Notes: generated by a model from the letters alone, not told the origin. A stretch of 64,000 nt of DNA from an uncultured Nitrosomonas sp. (GCA_949281375.1 CASDLT010000026.1:1-64000); one strand, 5' to 3'; counted from the stretch's first letter, positions 22,205 through 32,080 are shown. A program made the numbers and translations.

Positions 22205-23209
22205 ATGACAATGAAAACCTGGATAACTACAAGTTTGCTTACCGCGAGCTTGCTGATCAGCAGTACTGTGCTGGCCGAAAAAACCTTATTGAATGTTTCA
22301 TACGATCCCACTCGCGAGCTGTATCAGGAATTCAATACGTCTTTTGCCAAATATTGGCAAGCCAAAAACAATGAAAAGGTCGTCGTCCGGCAATCGCACG
22401 GTGGCTCGGGCAAGCAAGCCCGTTCCGTCATCGATGGCCTGGAAGCTGATGTGGTCACGTTGGCGCTTGCCAATGACATTAATGCCATTGCCGAAAAAGC
22501 CAAATTGCTGCCGGAAGATTGGCAAAAACGCCTTGCGCTGAATAGCACGCCCTATACATCAACCATCATTTTCCTGGTGCGTAAAGGCAACCCCAAGGGC
22601 ATCAAGGACTGGGATGATCTGGCGCAACCCGGCATCGCCGTCATTACCCCGAACCCGAAAACCTCGGGGGGCGCCCAATGGAATTATCTGGCGGCATGGC
22701 AGTTTGGCACTCGCAAATTCAACGGCGACGAAAGCCAAGTCAAGGAATTCGTCTCGAATATCTACAAGAATGTACCGGTTTTGGATTCAGGTGCGCGCGG
22801 TTCAACCACGACTTTTGTTGAGCGTGGGGTCGGCGATGTACTGATTTCTTGGGAGAACGAAGCATTTCTCGCGCTGAAGGAATATGGCGCAAATAAATTC
22901 GAGATTGTCATTCCTTCATTAAGCATCCTGGCGGAGCCACCGGTCGCGGTCGTCGATAAGGTCGTCGATAAAAAGGGTACTCGTAAAGTCGCCGAAGCCT
23001 ATCTCGAGTATCTTTATTCCGAAGAAGGACAAGAAATCGCAGCCAAGCATTTTTACCGTCCTACCAATCAGAAGGTTGCTGAAAAGCACGCCGCGAAGTT
23101 TCCCAAGATTGAATTATTCAAAATCGACGAGGCATTCGGCGGCTGGAAAAACGCCCATAAAGCACATTTTGCCGATGGCGGCACATTTGATCAGATTTAT
23201 TTGAAATAA
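22205..23209 (+). CDS. sbp: Sulfate ABC transporter periplasmic substrate-binding protein
   Basis: '[17 protein letters not shown]', '[32 protein letters not shown]', '[16 protein letters not shown]'. Confidence 0.95.
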   Translation: MTMKTWITTSLLTASLLISSTVLAEKTLLNVSYDPTRELYQEFNTSFAKYWQAKNNEKVVVRQSHGGSGKQARSVIDGLEADVVTLALANDINAIAEKAKLLPEDWQKRLALNSTPYTSTIIFLVRKGNPKGIKDWDDLAQPGIAVITPNPKTSGGAQWNYLAAWQFGTRKFNGDESQVKEFVSNIYKNVPVLDSGARGSTTTFVERGVGDVLISWENEAFLALKEYGANKFEIVIPSLSILAEPPVAVVDKVVDKKGTRKVAEAYLEYLYSEEGQEIAAKHFYRPTNQKVAEKHAAKFPKIELFKIDEAFGGWKNAHKAHFADGGTFDQIYLK

Positions 23210-23216
23210 AGGTAAT

Positions 23217-23234
23217 AGCGCGCTTCGGCGCGCT
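23217..23234 (+). other. UUCG-tetraloop hairpin AGCGCGC-TTCG-GCGCGCT in sbp/DUF2325 intergenic region
   Basis: Perfect 7-bp GC-rich stem, 8 nt after the sbp stop, without a T-tract. Confidence 0.75.
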
Positions 23235-23252
23235 TACAGAAAGGAGTGGAAC

Positions 23253-23567
23253 ATGGCTATTCTCATTGTCGGTGGTGACTACATCACCTCATTCAAACAA
23301 GTGGTTGCTAACCAGCATTCGATGCCGGTCGAACATTGGGATGGTCGCAAAAAAGAATTCAATAAACGTTCATTGCCCAACAAGATCCGGCTGGTCGTCG
23401 TGATATGTGATTATGTCAGTCATCGGCTTGCGCTTTCGATCAAAGAAAAGGCTAAACAGCGTGGTATACCGCTGCTTTTTTGCCATCGCTCGGTCAATGA
23501 GTTGAAACACAAGCTGCAACATATTTATTCAGCAGATCAAGAGGATTGTTGTCATTTTTTTCAATAG
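23253..23567 (+). CDS. DUF2325 domain protein
   Basis: 'ILIVGGDYITSFKQVV...VEHWDGRKKEFNKRSLPNKIRLVVVICDYVSHRLALSIKEKAKQRGIPLLFCHRSV'. Confidence 0.88.
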   Translation: MAILIVGGDYITSFKQVVANQHSMPVEHWDGRKKEFNKRSLPNKIRLVVVICDYVSHRLALSIKEKAKQRGIPLLFCHRSVNELKHKLQHIYSADQEDCCHFFQ

Positions 23568-23648
23568 AGAACTGATCCATTTCAAACGATTCTTTGATGA
23601 ATCGAACCCATATGACACGACAACGGACTTTTAACTGGAGATCGCTCC

Positions 23649-24482
23649 ATGAAGACATCCATAAATACATCATTTAAATCCGCCGATGAATTTGAACTGA
23701 TCCATTCGGCCACCGATTATGCACTTCGAAGGTCAGAAAACGGCTGGGTGAGCGGGCTTTTTTATCATTGCGAGATCACGAGTGTTTTTCAGCCCATCTT
23801 CAGCATCAACGATAATCGAACCATTGGACAAGCAGCTTACATTCGCTCCAAATCGAATGACGATGTTGAGCTGTGGCCTTGGCAGGTTTTCTCTCTGGCA
23901 TCCAAGGATGACCAGCTGATAGAGTTGGATCGCTTGTGCCGGGCAATTCATGCGCTCAATTATTATTTCAATCACGACTCGAAACTGGATCATTTATTTG
24001 TCGATGTGCATCCGCGATTGCTGGAAAGCGTCAAGGATGATCATGGCCGGGCATTCGAGAATTTTCTTGATCTGATCGGCATGAAAACGTCGCGGGTAGT
24101 GATAGGAATTCCAGCCATTGTGAATCGAAACTGGAAATTATTGCAACATGTCATCGCCAACTACCGTTCACGCGGCTATCAAATCGCCGCAAATTATAGC
24201 GGCACGCAAAGCGACTGGATGGTGGAGCTCGGTAGTTTATATCCCGACATCGTTCGCATCGAAGCGAGCGATCTGATCCAGCATGATGCAATCAACGCCT
24301 TGGCAGACACCATTCATGGCTTTGGTTCCAAGTTACTGGTGAGAGATATCGAGACCACAAAGCAATTAGCGACGGTCCTGCACACCGATGCGGATTATCT
24401 GCAAGGTAATTTATTGAGTGAACCGGTGCGGGAAATCACTAAGATTGAAGTGTTGCCGGTTTCAGAAGCAGAAGTTCATTAA
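23649..24482 (+). CDS. Degenerate EAL-domain protein
   Basis: EAL-like fold order ('FQPIFSI', 'LFVDVHPRLL', 'GFGSKLLVRDIET', 'DADYLQGNLLSEPV') but catalytic motifs replaced. Confidence 0.8.
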   Translation: MKTSINTSFKSADEFELIHSATDYALRRSENGWVSGLFYHCEITSVFQPIFSINDNRTIGQAAYIRSKSNDDVELWPWQVFSLASKDDQLIELDRLCRAIHALNYYFNHDSKLDHLFVDVHPRLLESVKDDHGRAFENFLDLIGMKTSRVVIGIPAIVNRNWKLLQHVIANYRSRGYQIAANYSGTQSDWMVELGSLYPDIVRIEASDLIQHDAINALADTIHGFGSKLLVRDIETTKQLATVLHTDADYLQGNLLSEPVREITKIEVLPVSEAEVH

Positions 24483-24591
24483 AAGATCTAAATATGACCA
24501 ATTGCTGATAATTGGTTACTTTCATTAACGCTGACTAGTGATATTGACGTCATTTGTCATTGTGGTGATTCATTAATTAAGGAAAAAATAA

Positions 24592-25509
24592 ATGACAGAT
24601 ATCCATCAAGCTCATACTGCATTGGGTGATGTAGCTGCTAGGACGCTGGCGAATGCGACCAAAACCGTTCCCATGATGGGAACGATTACACCGCGTTGGC
24701 TGACTCATCTACTGCAATGGGTGCCGGTCGAAGCGGGTATTTATCGTGTGAACAAAGTAAAGGATCCCGATCAGGTCGAAGTCGATTGCTCTGCCAAGGA
24801 TGAGCGTGAATTACCTGCGACCTTTGTGGATTATGAAGAGTGGGGCCGGGAATATGTATTGAACGCAGTTAATACCGTTCTGGATGTCCATACGCGCGTT
24901 TCCGATCTCTATAGCAGTCCGCATAATCAGATTCGCGAACAGTTGCGGCTCACCATCGAAACTGCAAAAGAGCGTCAGGAAAGTGAGCTCATCAACAACA
25001 AGGAATACGGTCTGCTTAATAATGCTGCTAAATCCATGAGAATAAAAACTCGCAAAGGCCCTCCTACACCGGATGATCTGGATGAGTTGATTTCGCGTGT
25101 TTGGAAAGAGCCGTCGTTCTTCCTGGCGCATCCTTTAGCGATCGCGGCATTTGGCCGTGAGTGCACACGCCGTGGCGTGCCTCCACCCACCACAACCCTT
25201 TTTGGCTCGCAGTTTTTAACATGGCGCGGAACCCCGCTCATTCCCAGCGACAAGCTCAACATTACCGGTGGCAAGACCAACATTATTTTGTTACGAACTG
25301 GCGAGAACCGTCAGGGAGTAGTAGGGCTATATCAACCTGATCTGCCAGGACAGCAAGGCATGGGATTGTCGGTGCGTTTCATGGGTATCAATCACAAAGC
25401 GATAGCATCGTATCTCGTTTCTCTCTATTGCTCTCTGGCAGTGCTGACAGAAGATGCGCTGGGTATTCTCGAACACGTGGATATCAGTAATTATCATGAG
25501 TACAAGTAA
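24592..25509 (+). CDS. Family 2A encapsulin-like nanocompartment shell protein (SrpI-like)
   Basis: 305 aa; 'LGDVAARTLANATKTVPMMGTITPRWLTHLLQWVPVEAGIYRVNKV', 'FFLAHPLAIAAFGRECTRRGVPPPTTTLFGSQFLTWRGTPLIPSDKL', 'YLVSLYCSLAVLTEDALGILEHVDI'; no room for a cNMP-binding insertion; followed by the desulfurase cargo typical of this class. Confidence 0.9.
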   Translation: MTDIHQAHTALGDVAARTLANATKTVPMMGTITPRWLTHLLQWVPVEAGIYRVNKVKDPDQVEVDCSAKDERELPATFVDYEEWGREYVLNAVNTVLDVHTRVSDLYSSPHNQIREQLRLTIETAKERQESELINNKEYGLLNNAAKSMRIKTRKGPPTPDDLDELISRVWKEPSFFLAHPLAIAAFGRECTRRGVPPPTTTLFGSQFLTWRGTPLIPSDKLNITGGKTNIILLRTGENRQGVVGLYQPDLPGQQGMGLSVRFMGINHKAIASYLVSLYCSLAVLTEDALGILEHVDISNYHEYK

Positions 25510-27136
25510 GCATCGAGACGCCAGCTTGGACGGAATGCTGGATGCAGCCGCCCGGGCGGTCGATATTGAATTGCTGGCGCGGTTAACTGATGAAATATTG
25601 TCACCCTTGCCCGATTGGATAAAAAACGCAAATGCATCACCTTCCGCGCAATCACCTTACCCAGCACCCTCTGTGGAGATTCCCACATTTGCTTTGACGC
25701 ATTCTGTTGCGGCAATACCTTCTCCTGATCCAGTGACTGTTCCACTACCGTTTGAATCTGAGTTGCATGCCCTTCTCGCGCCATTCAAGAATGGCGCGTC
25801 TTTTTCCAATGTATCTGCCAGATCACCAAGCGGGTCTTCGTTTTATTTCCTTGATGAAATTGCTACGTCCGATCGCTTGGCGCAGTCAACCGATCCTATT
25901 TCTCTATCCCCGCCGTTTGATGTCAATCTCATCAAAGCCGATTTTCCGATTCTGAAAACCCGCGTCAATCATCGTCCGCTCATTTGGCTGGACAATGCCG
26001 CAACGACCCAGAAACCGCAATCGGTCATCGATCGGCTCAGTTACTACTATCAATACGAGAACTCCAACATTCATCGCGCCGCACATGAATTGGCTGCGCG
26101 CGCCACCGATGCCTATGAAGAAGCTCGAGAGAAAGTGCGGCGCTTTTTGCGTGCTTCTTCCGCAGATGAAATTGTTTTTGTTCGTGGTACCACCGAGGGC
26201 ATCAATCTAGTAGCTCAAAGCTGGGGAAGAAAGCATATCGAAGCGGGTGATGAAATCGTAATCACATGGCTAGAACATCATGCCAATATTGTTCCCTGGC
26301 AACAGTTGTGCGCTGAAAAAGGCGCGCGGTTGCGAATAGCGCCTGTCGATGATGATGGCCAGATTCTTCTGGATGAATATCAGAAATTGTTGGGTTCTCA
26401 CACAAAGTTGGTTGCTTTCTCGCAAGTATCGAATGCACTGGGCACCATCACGCCGGCTCGTCAAATGATCGAAATGGCGCATCGAGTCGGTGCGCGTGTG
26501 CTGGTCGATGGCGCCCAATCCGTTTCCCATATGCCAGTTGATGTGCAACAGCTCGATTGTGACTGGTTTGTATTTTCCGGTCACAAAGTATTCGGCCCAA
26601 CGGGGATCGGAGCGCTCTTCGGCAAGCTCGATGTGCTGAATGCAATGCCGCCGTGGCAAGGCGGAGGTAACATGATTCAGGATGTTACTTTTGAAAAAAC
26701 TATTTATCATAGCGCTCCCGCTCGCTTCGAAGCGGGTACGGGAAATATCGGTGATGCTATTGGGTTGGGTGCTGCAATTGATTACGTGGAGCGTATCGGT
26801 CTTGCCAACATCGGCCGTTATGAACATCAACTCATGGTTTACGCCACACGCAAGCTTTCTTCAGTTCCTGGATTGCACCTTATTGGTACGGCGCCTGACA
26901 AAGCGGGCGTGCTGTCGTTTGTGTTGCCTGGAATTGCATCTGAAAAAGTGGGTGAAGCGTTGAATCGTGAAGGCATTGCGGTGCGCTCCGGACATCATTG
27001 CGCGCAACCCATCCTGCGACGTTTTGGTGTGGAAACTACGGTGCGCCCTTCATTAGCGCTATACAACACTTGCGCTGACGTCGACGCGTTAGTCACTGCA
27101 GTGCATCGTATCCAGAATCAGCGTAATTATTTCTGA
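25496..27136 (+). CDS. Encapsulin cargo: SufS-like cysteine desulfurase with N-terminal low-complexity extension
   Basis: ATG at 25496 overlaps the shell gene by 14 nt; ~140-aa Pro/Ser/Ala-rich N-terminus, then 'IKADFPILKTRVNHRPLIWLDNAATTQKP', PLP lysine 'FSGHKVFGPTGIGAL', catalytic Cys 'RSGHHCAQPILRRFG'. Confidence 0.93.
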   Translation: MSTSKHRDASLDGMLDAAARAVDIELLARLTDEILSPLPDWIKNANASPSAQSPYPAPSVEIPTFALTHSVAAIPSPDPVTVPLPFESELHALLAPFKNGASFSNVSARSPSGSSFYFLDEIATSDRLAQSTDPISLSPPFDVNLIKADFPILKTRVNHRPLIWLDNAATTQKPQSVIDRLSYYYQYENSNIHRAAHELAARATDAYEEAREKVRRFLRASSADEIVFVRGTTEGINLVAQSWGRKHIEAGDEIVITWLEHHANIVPWQQLCAEKGARLRIAPVDDDGQILLDEYQKLLGSHTKLVAFSQVSNALGTITPARQMIEMAHRVGARVLVDGAQSVSHMPVDVQQLDCDWFVFSGHKVFGPTGIGALFGKLDVLNAMPPWQGGGNMIQDVTFEKTIYHSAPARFEAGTGNIGDAIGLGAAIDYVERIGLANIGRYEHQLMVYATRKLSSVPGLHLIGTAPDKAGVLSFVLPGIASEKVGEALNREGIAVRSGHHCAQPILRRFGVETTVRPSLALYNTCADVDALVTAVHRIQNQRNYF

Positions 27137-27385
27137 CGTACAATCGGGTTATCAATCTTGAAATCAAGTTTATAGGGAAGTGCTGAATAAAGTTGTGGCA
27201 ATGGATCAAGCAAGGCCAAATCAGGTGAAGAAATGCAGTTCCCAAGCGATAATGCGCATCGTTAGCCCAAAACAACAAGACAAGCACAGCAAGCTTTTCA
27301 GAACTTCCTAAAGGCCGGATCAACGTTTTAATCCTATCAGCAACAGTCTGGAACAGCGTAACAATTAATCAACAGAGGTATCTAA

Positions 27386-28219
27386 TTGAGTACTTTCAAA
27401 CAACACAGCATTTTGCCGGGTTTTAATTTGGCGATCGGATTTACATTGCTGTATTTAAGCTTGATCGTCCTGATTCCGCTATCCGCTGCGTTCATTCGCA
27501 CGGCTGAGCTGACGTGGTCGGAATTTTGGACCATTGTCACGGCTCCGCGTGTCATGGCGTCGTATCGATTGACGTTCGGTGCTTCATTCGCGGCGGCAAT
27601 GGTGAATGCGTTTTTCGGGCTTTTAGTGGCGTGGGTACTGGTGAGATACCACTTCCCCGGCAAAAGAATCGTCGATGCGCTCGTCGATCTGCCTTTTGCG
27701 TTGCCGACAGCAGTCGCCGGGATCGCATTGACAGCGTTGTATGCAGGCAATGGCTGGATTGGTCAATTTCTCGAACCGCTCGGCGTCAAGGTCGCGTTTA
27801 CGCCGCTGGGCATTTTTGTGGCACTGACATTCATTGGTTTGCCATTCGTGGTACGGACGGTGCAACCGGTATTGGAAGACATCGAAGCGGAATTGGAAGA
27901 AGCGGCAGCGACATTGGGCGCAAATCGCTGGCAAACGTTTTCGATGGTCATTTTCCCGGCGCTGTTCCCGGCCTTGATGACGGGGTTTGCGCTGGCGTTC
28001 GCGCGCGCCATCGGTGAATACGGATCGGTGATTTTCATCGCCGGCAACATGCCGATGGTTTCTGAAATTACGCCGCTGCTGATCATCACCAAACTGGAGC
28101 AGTACGATTACGCCGGCGCTACCGCCTTATCGGTGGTGATGCTGGTGATTTCTTTTATTCTGTTGCTGATCATCAACTTGTTGCAATGGTGGAGTCGGCG
28201 GCGTAGTAGTAAAACATAA
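27386..28219 (+). CDS. cysT: Sulfate ABC transporter permease CysT (CysU)
   Basis: '[19 protein letters not shown]', '[51 protein letters not shown]'. Confidence 0.95.
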   Translation: MSTFKQHSILPGFNLAIGFTLLYLSLIVLIPLSAAFIRTAELTWSEFWTIVTAPRVMASYRLTFGASFAAAMVNAFFGLLVAWVLVRYHFPGKRIVDALVDLPFALPTAVAGIALTALYAGNGWIGQFLEPLGVKVAFTPLGIFVALTFIGLPFVVRTVQPVLEDIEAELEEAAATLGANRWQTFSMVIFPALFPALMTGFALAFARAIGEYGSVIFIAGNMPMVSEITPLLIITKLEQYDYAGATALSVVMLVISFILLLIINLLQWWSRRRSSKT

Positions 28220-28231
28220 GGTGATTTATTG

Positions 28232-29110
28232 ATGACTGCAATGACATTTCCTCTACCGGCGGGTACGCGCATTCAACGCGCGACCCAGGAACCCGCGTGG
28301 GTGCGCTGGTTTTTGATTGGACTGGCGCTGGTATTTTTGACGTTGTTTTTGTTTATACCTTTGGTGTCGGTGTTTTATGAAGCCTTCAAGAAAGGGGTAG
28401 ACGTTTATTTGGCTTCAATCACCGATCCAGATGCGCTTTCTGCTATCAAATTGACGCTTACGGTAGCGGCGATTGCCGTGCCTTTGAATTTAGTGTTTGG
28501 TATCGCCGCAGCATGGGCGATCGCCAAGTTTGAGTTTCGCGGCAAGAATTTGTTGATCACACTGATTGATCTGCCTTTTTCGGTATCGCCGGTCGTGTCT
28601 GGCCTGATTTATGTGCTGGTGTTTGGGCTACAGGGGTGGTTCGGGCCATGGTTGGCCGAGCATGACATGAAAATCATTTTCGCGGTACCCGGGATTGTGC
28701 TGGCGACGGTGTTTGTGACGGTACCCTTCATCGCCCGTGAATTGATTCCACTGATGCAGGCGCAGGGTACCGAAGAGGAGGAAGCCGCGGTTGTGCTGGG
28801 CACGAGCGGCTGGCAGACGTTTTATAAAGTGACGTTGCCAAATATCAAATGGGGCTTGCTGTATGGCGCTATCCTTTGCAATGCTCGGGCGATGGGTGAA
28901 TTCGGGGCAGTATCGGTGGTGTCTGGACACATACGAGGTAGCACCAACACGATGCCGCTGCATGTCGAAATTCTTTACAATGAATACAATTTTGCAGCGG
29001 CATTTGCAGTGGCTTCGCTGCTGGCGCTGCTGGCCTTGGTGACCCTCGTGCTGAAGACATTGGTCGAGCTCCGCATTAAACAACAAGACACTCCAAGAGG
29101 TTCCGAATGA
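28232..29110 (+). CDS. cysW: Sulfate ABC transporter permease CysW
   Basis: '[22 protein letters not shown]', '[36 protein letters not shown]'. Confidence 0.95.
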   Translation: MTAMTFPLPAGTRIQRATQEPAWVRWFLIGLALVFLTLFLFIPLVSVFYEAFKKGVDVYLASITDPDALSAIKLTLTVAAIAVPLNLVFGIAAAWAIAKFEFRGKNLLITLIDLPFSVSPVVSGLIYVLVFGLQGWFGPWLAEHDMKIIFAVPGIVLATVFVTVPFIARELIPLMQAQGTEEEEAAVVLGTSGWQTFYKVTLPNIKWGLLYGAILCNARAMGEFGAVSVVSGHIRGSTNTMPLHVEILYNEYNFAAAFAVASLLALLALVTLVLKTLVELRIKQQDTPRGSE

Positions 29111-30204
29111 GCATCGAAGTCCTACATCTTTCCAAACATTTTGGCACATTTACGGCATTGCATGACGTCAACCTGCAAGTCAATTCCGGCGAGTTGCTGG
29201 CGCTTCTGGGGCCTTCCGGTTCCGGAAAAACCACCCTGCTGCGTGTTATCGCAGGGCTTGAAACTGCTGATAGCGGTCAGGTGCTGTTCCACGGTGAAGA
29301 CGCTACCGACCAGCATGTGCGCGAGCGCCAGGTGGGCTTTGTATTCCAGCATTACGCGCTGTTTCGCAACATGACGATTTTTGAGAACGTGGCGTTCGGT
29401 TTGCGCGTGCGTCCAAAGAAATTCCGCCCTTCCCATGCTGAAATCCGCGACCGGGTCATGGCATTGTTGCACCTGGTGCAATTGGATTGGCTGGCAGACC
29501 GCTATCCCCACCAACTTTCCGGGGGGCAGCGTCAGCGTATCGCACTGGCTAGGGCATTGGCGGTGGAACCCAAGGTACTGCTGCTCGATGAGCCGTTTGG
29601 AGCGCTCGATGCCAAGGTGCGCAAGGAGTTGCGTTCATGGCTGCGCAGATTGCACGATGACATGCACATCACCAGTGTATTTGTCACGCATGATCAGGAA
29701 GAGGCGCTGGAAGTTGCCGACCGCGTGGTGGTGATGAATGAAGGCCGTATTGAACAAATCGGCACACCTGATGAGGTGTATGAGCAACCCGCAAGTCCTT
29801 TTGTGTATGAATTCCTCGGCCATGTGAATCTGTTCCACAGCCGATTGCACCGTGGTCATGCATGGATTGGCGATATCGCCGTTGCGGCGCCGGAACATGC
29901 CGAAGCCGAAGAACGCTCAGCGATTGCCTACGTGCGACCGCATGAGATCGAGGTTGAACGCGTCCAAACCGGTGGAGCGGCCATGGCTGCGCTGGTCGTG
30001 CATATCTTGTCCATCGGTCCGATCGTGCGATTGGAGCTGGTGCGTAAAAACGATGAAGATATCACGCCTATTCAGGTGGAGATCAGCAAGGAGCGATTTC
30101 GTGAATTGCAACTGACGAAAGGCGATGAAGTGTTTATCAAACCCCGCCGGCTGGATTTGTTTCCAAATCAGTACGAAGAGGCGAGCAAATCGACTCGCCT
30201 TTGA
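29107..30204 (+). CDS. cysA: Sulfate ABC transporter ATP-binding protein CysA
   Basis: '[13 protein letters not shown]', Walker A '[12 protein letters not shown]', '[15 protein letters not shown]', '[23 protein letters not shown]'. Confidence 0.96.
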   Translation: MSIEVLHLSKHFGTFTALHDVNLQVNSGELLALLGPSGSGKTTLLRVIAGLETADSGQVLFHGEDATDQHVRERQVGFVFQHYALFRNMTIFENVAFGLRVRPKKFRPSHAEIRDRVMALLHLVQLDWLADRYPHQLSGGQRQRIALARALAVEPKVLLLDEPFGALDAKVRKELRSWLRRLHDDMHITSVFVTHDQEEALEVADRVVVMNEGRIEQIGTPDEVYEQPASPFVYEFLGHVNLFHSRLHRGHAWIGDIAVAAPEHAEAEERSAIAYVRPHEIEVERVQTGGAAMAALVVHILSIGPIVRLELVRKNDEDITPIQVEISKERFRELQLTKGDEVFIKPRRLDLFPNQYEEASKSTRL

Positions 30205-30261
30205 TCAGCGGCATTGATATGGCCAAGTAATCCATTCTTCGATTACTTGGCCGATCAAAGG
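30198..30261. terminator. Nested stem-loop at the cysA 3' end, possible bidirectional terminator
   Basis: Inner perfect 12-bp stem GGCCAAGTAATC/GATTACTTGGCC (30221..30252) with outer CCTTTGATC/GATCAAAGG (30198..30206, 30253..30261). Confidence 0.6.
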
Positions 30262-30396
30262 CTACGAAAGCGCTGAAAAGGACTGCGTCTGATTGTAGGG
30301 CGCGGAATCAACTGTTAATGCTCTATCATCCATGCTCCGCAGTGCGGGTTTGAATCCGGTTTCGCTTTCCATCGGCAAGGTCTTTTTCTAGCGTTT

Positions 30397-30969
30397 CTAG
30401 CCGATTAGGGCATCCTGTTTTTTTGATTTTTTCGAATGATCTTCATCTTCGTCATCCTCAACGTGATAGCCTTTGAAGGTATCGTTCAAGATGGGCGAAG
30501 ACTTCAATTCCCAATTCATCGAATTTCCGCGCTGTTCCAGAATGACCGATAAAATCTGGCCATTATATTGAACGCAGGGAATCGTCAACAGACCATTGCT
30601 CACTGTGGTGATACATTCCGTGACAGGTATTGGTGGAGCCGTCATGCAACCTGAGACATTCACCAGTTTGACATCGGTCGCCAAGCTAGCGCTGTTGTAG
30701 GTGGTAACCACTGCGGTGGTGTTTTTGATTGCGATGTCCGTCGCCTTGGTATCTGCATTCAAACCCAGTAAATTTAAGCCGGCATCAGAAAGACATGCGT
30801 TGTTGGTATTATCGGCGAGATTTTTTACGACGATTTGTGAGCCAGCTAAACTGTTTTCCACGATAAAAACCACATCGTCTTGTATCGCTACATTTTCAGC
30901 GAAGACGCTGGGTATTTCTGTGGCGAGCATTGATACGGCACAAGTAATCAAGCCAATTTTTTTCTTCAT
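30397..30969 (-). CDS. Hypothetical secreted protein
   Basis: 190-aa ORF with signal peptide 'MKKKIGLITCAVSMLATEIPSVFAE'. Confidence 0.6.
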   Translation of the reverse strand: MKKKIGLITCAVSMLATEIPSVFAENVAIQDDVVFIVENSLAGSQIVVKNLADNTNNACLSDAGLNLLGLNADTKATDIAIKNTTAVVTTYNSASLATDVKLVNVSGCMTAPPIPVTECITTVSNGLLTIPCVQYNGQILSVILEQRGNSMNWELKSSPILNDTFKGYHVEDDEDEDHSKKSKKQDALIG

Positions 30970-31029
30970 ACTTTCTCCTTTATGAATGAGTCACGATCTT
31001 CCGAACGCAGCATTTCTCGTTGAGTCCGG

Positions 31030-31184
31030 TTAGGCAAACGCTGATTAATTGGCTGCACGAGGGAATTGCTTCGTTGCGTAGTACTTGCTCACTTGGCTAT
31101 CGAATTGATAGGTCTCGGTTGCTGCATTCCATGCGCATTGTGTTTCATCTCGTTCGCCGAATTAATCAGCATCTCCTTAGGCAA
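31030..31184. repeat. MITE-like or IS-relic inverted-repeat element
   Basis: Inverted arms GCTGATTAATTGGC (31040..31053) and GCCGAATTAATCAGC (31156..31170), near direct repeats TTAGGCAA (31030..31037; 31177..31184). Confidence 0.45.
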
Positions 31185-31507
31185 CGTCAATTTATTCAAT
31201 AGTTTTAAAAATTCTGAATGACTCCACTCAACGAGGCTGTATGAGAACCGGCTCCATACTGCTTTAACGTAGGACAATAGCGCATGCTGATTCGGCGTGC
31301 CATTGAGTTATATTTTTGTGCGTCGTATGTTTTTTTAATCTGGCAATAAAGAAGGATGGGGTGAAAATGATCGTGGAAAAGTCGGAAGCAGACTACAATC
31401 GATAGTCGCATTTTCTGTCGTCTGATATGTGCAAAAAGAAAAGCGCTAACTTAATCGCAGCCAAAAGCAGATAATTTTTTTAAATATTCGTCATAGCTAG
31501 GAAAAAT

Positions 31508-32080
31508 ATGCCATTTAGTTATAGCAACCAGCTCAGCACCATCGTGGGTTATGCTGAGCAACAAAATCCCTCGATGATTCTGGGTGTTGGTATCGGAATG
31601 GGGCAATACGGGTTTTTGTTACGCACAAACTTGGAAAATATCAATCTTTTTGAAATTAACGGCGCTCATGCGCGCCAGCGTGACAAACGAGAGTGGAGAG
31701 TCAGAATTGATGGGATTGAAGGTTATCCAGGATACATCAATGCAGTGCATGAATATGCTTACACCAATTTATATATTGGTGATGCGCTGGAAATCTTGCC
31801 GACCTTGCAAGCCGGTGCTTACGATCTGGTATTGGCTATCGATATCCTTGAACACTTCGATAAAGGACAAGGCAGCGTCTTTTTGAAGGAATGTCAGCGC
31901 GTTTGCAAGAAAACTGTTCTGGTGAGCACACCCAGGGATTTCATCGAGCAGGAAGTAGTTGCAAATCCATTGGAAAATCATCGTTCCCATTGGACAGAAC
32001 AGGATCTAAGAGTGTGCGGCTTTGATTCTTTCTTGCCCGATTCGCTGAGTCTGATTGCCATCGCAAACGGTAAGCAATGA
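31508..32080 (+). CDS. SAM-dependent methyltransferase-like protein
   Basis: 'MILGVGIGMGQYGFLLR', 'YDLVLAIDILEHFDKGQG'. Confidence 0.7.
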   Translation: MPFSYSNQLSTIVGYAEQQNPSMILGVGIGMGQYGFLLRTNLENINLFEINGAHARQRDKREWRVRIDGIEGYPGYINAVHEYAYTNLYIGDALEILPTLQAGAYDLVLAIDILEHFDKGQGSVFLKECQRVCKKTVLVSTPRDFIEQEVVANPLENHRSHWTEQDLRVCGFDSFLPDSLSLIAIANGKQ

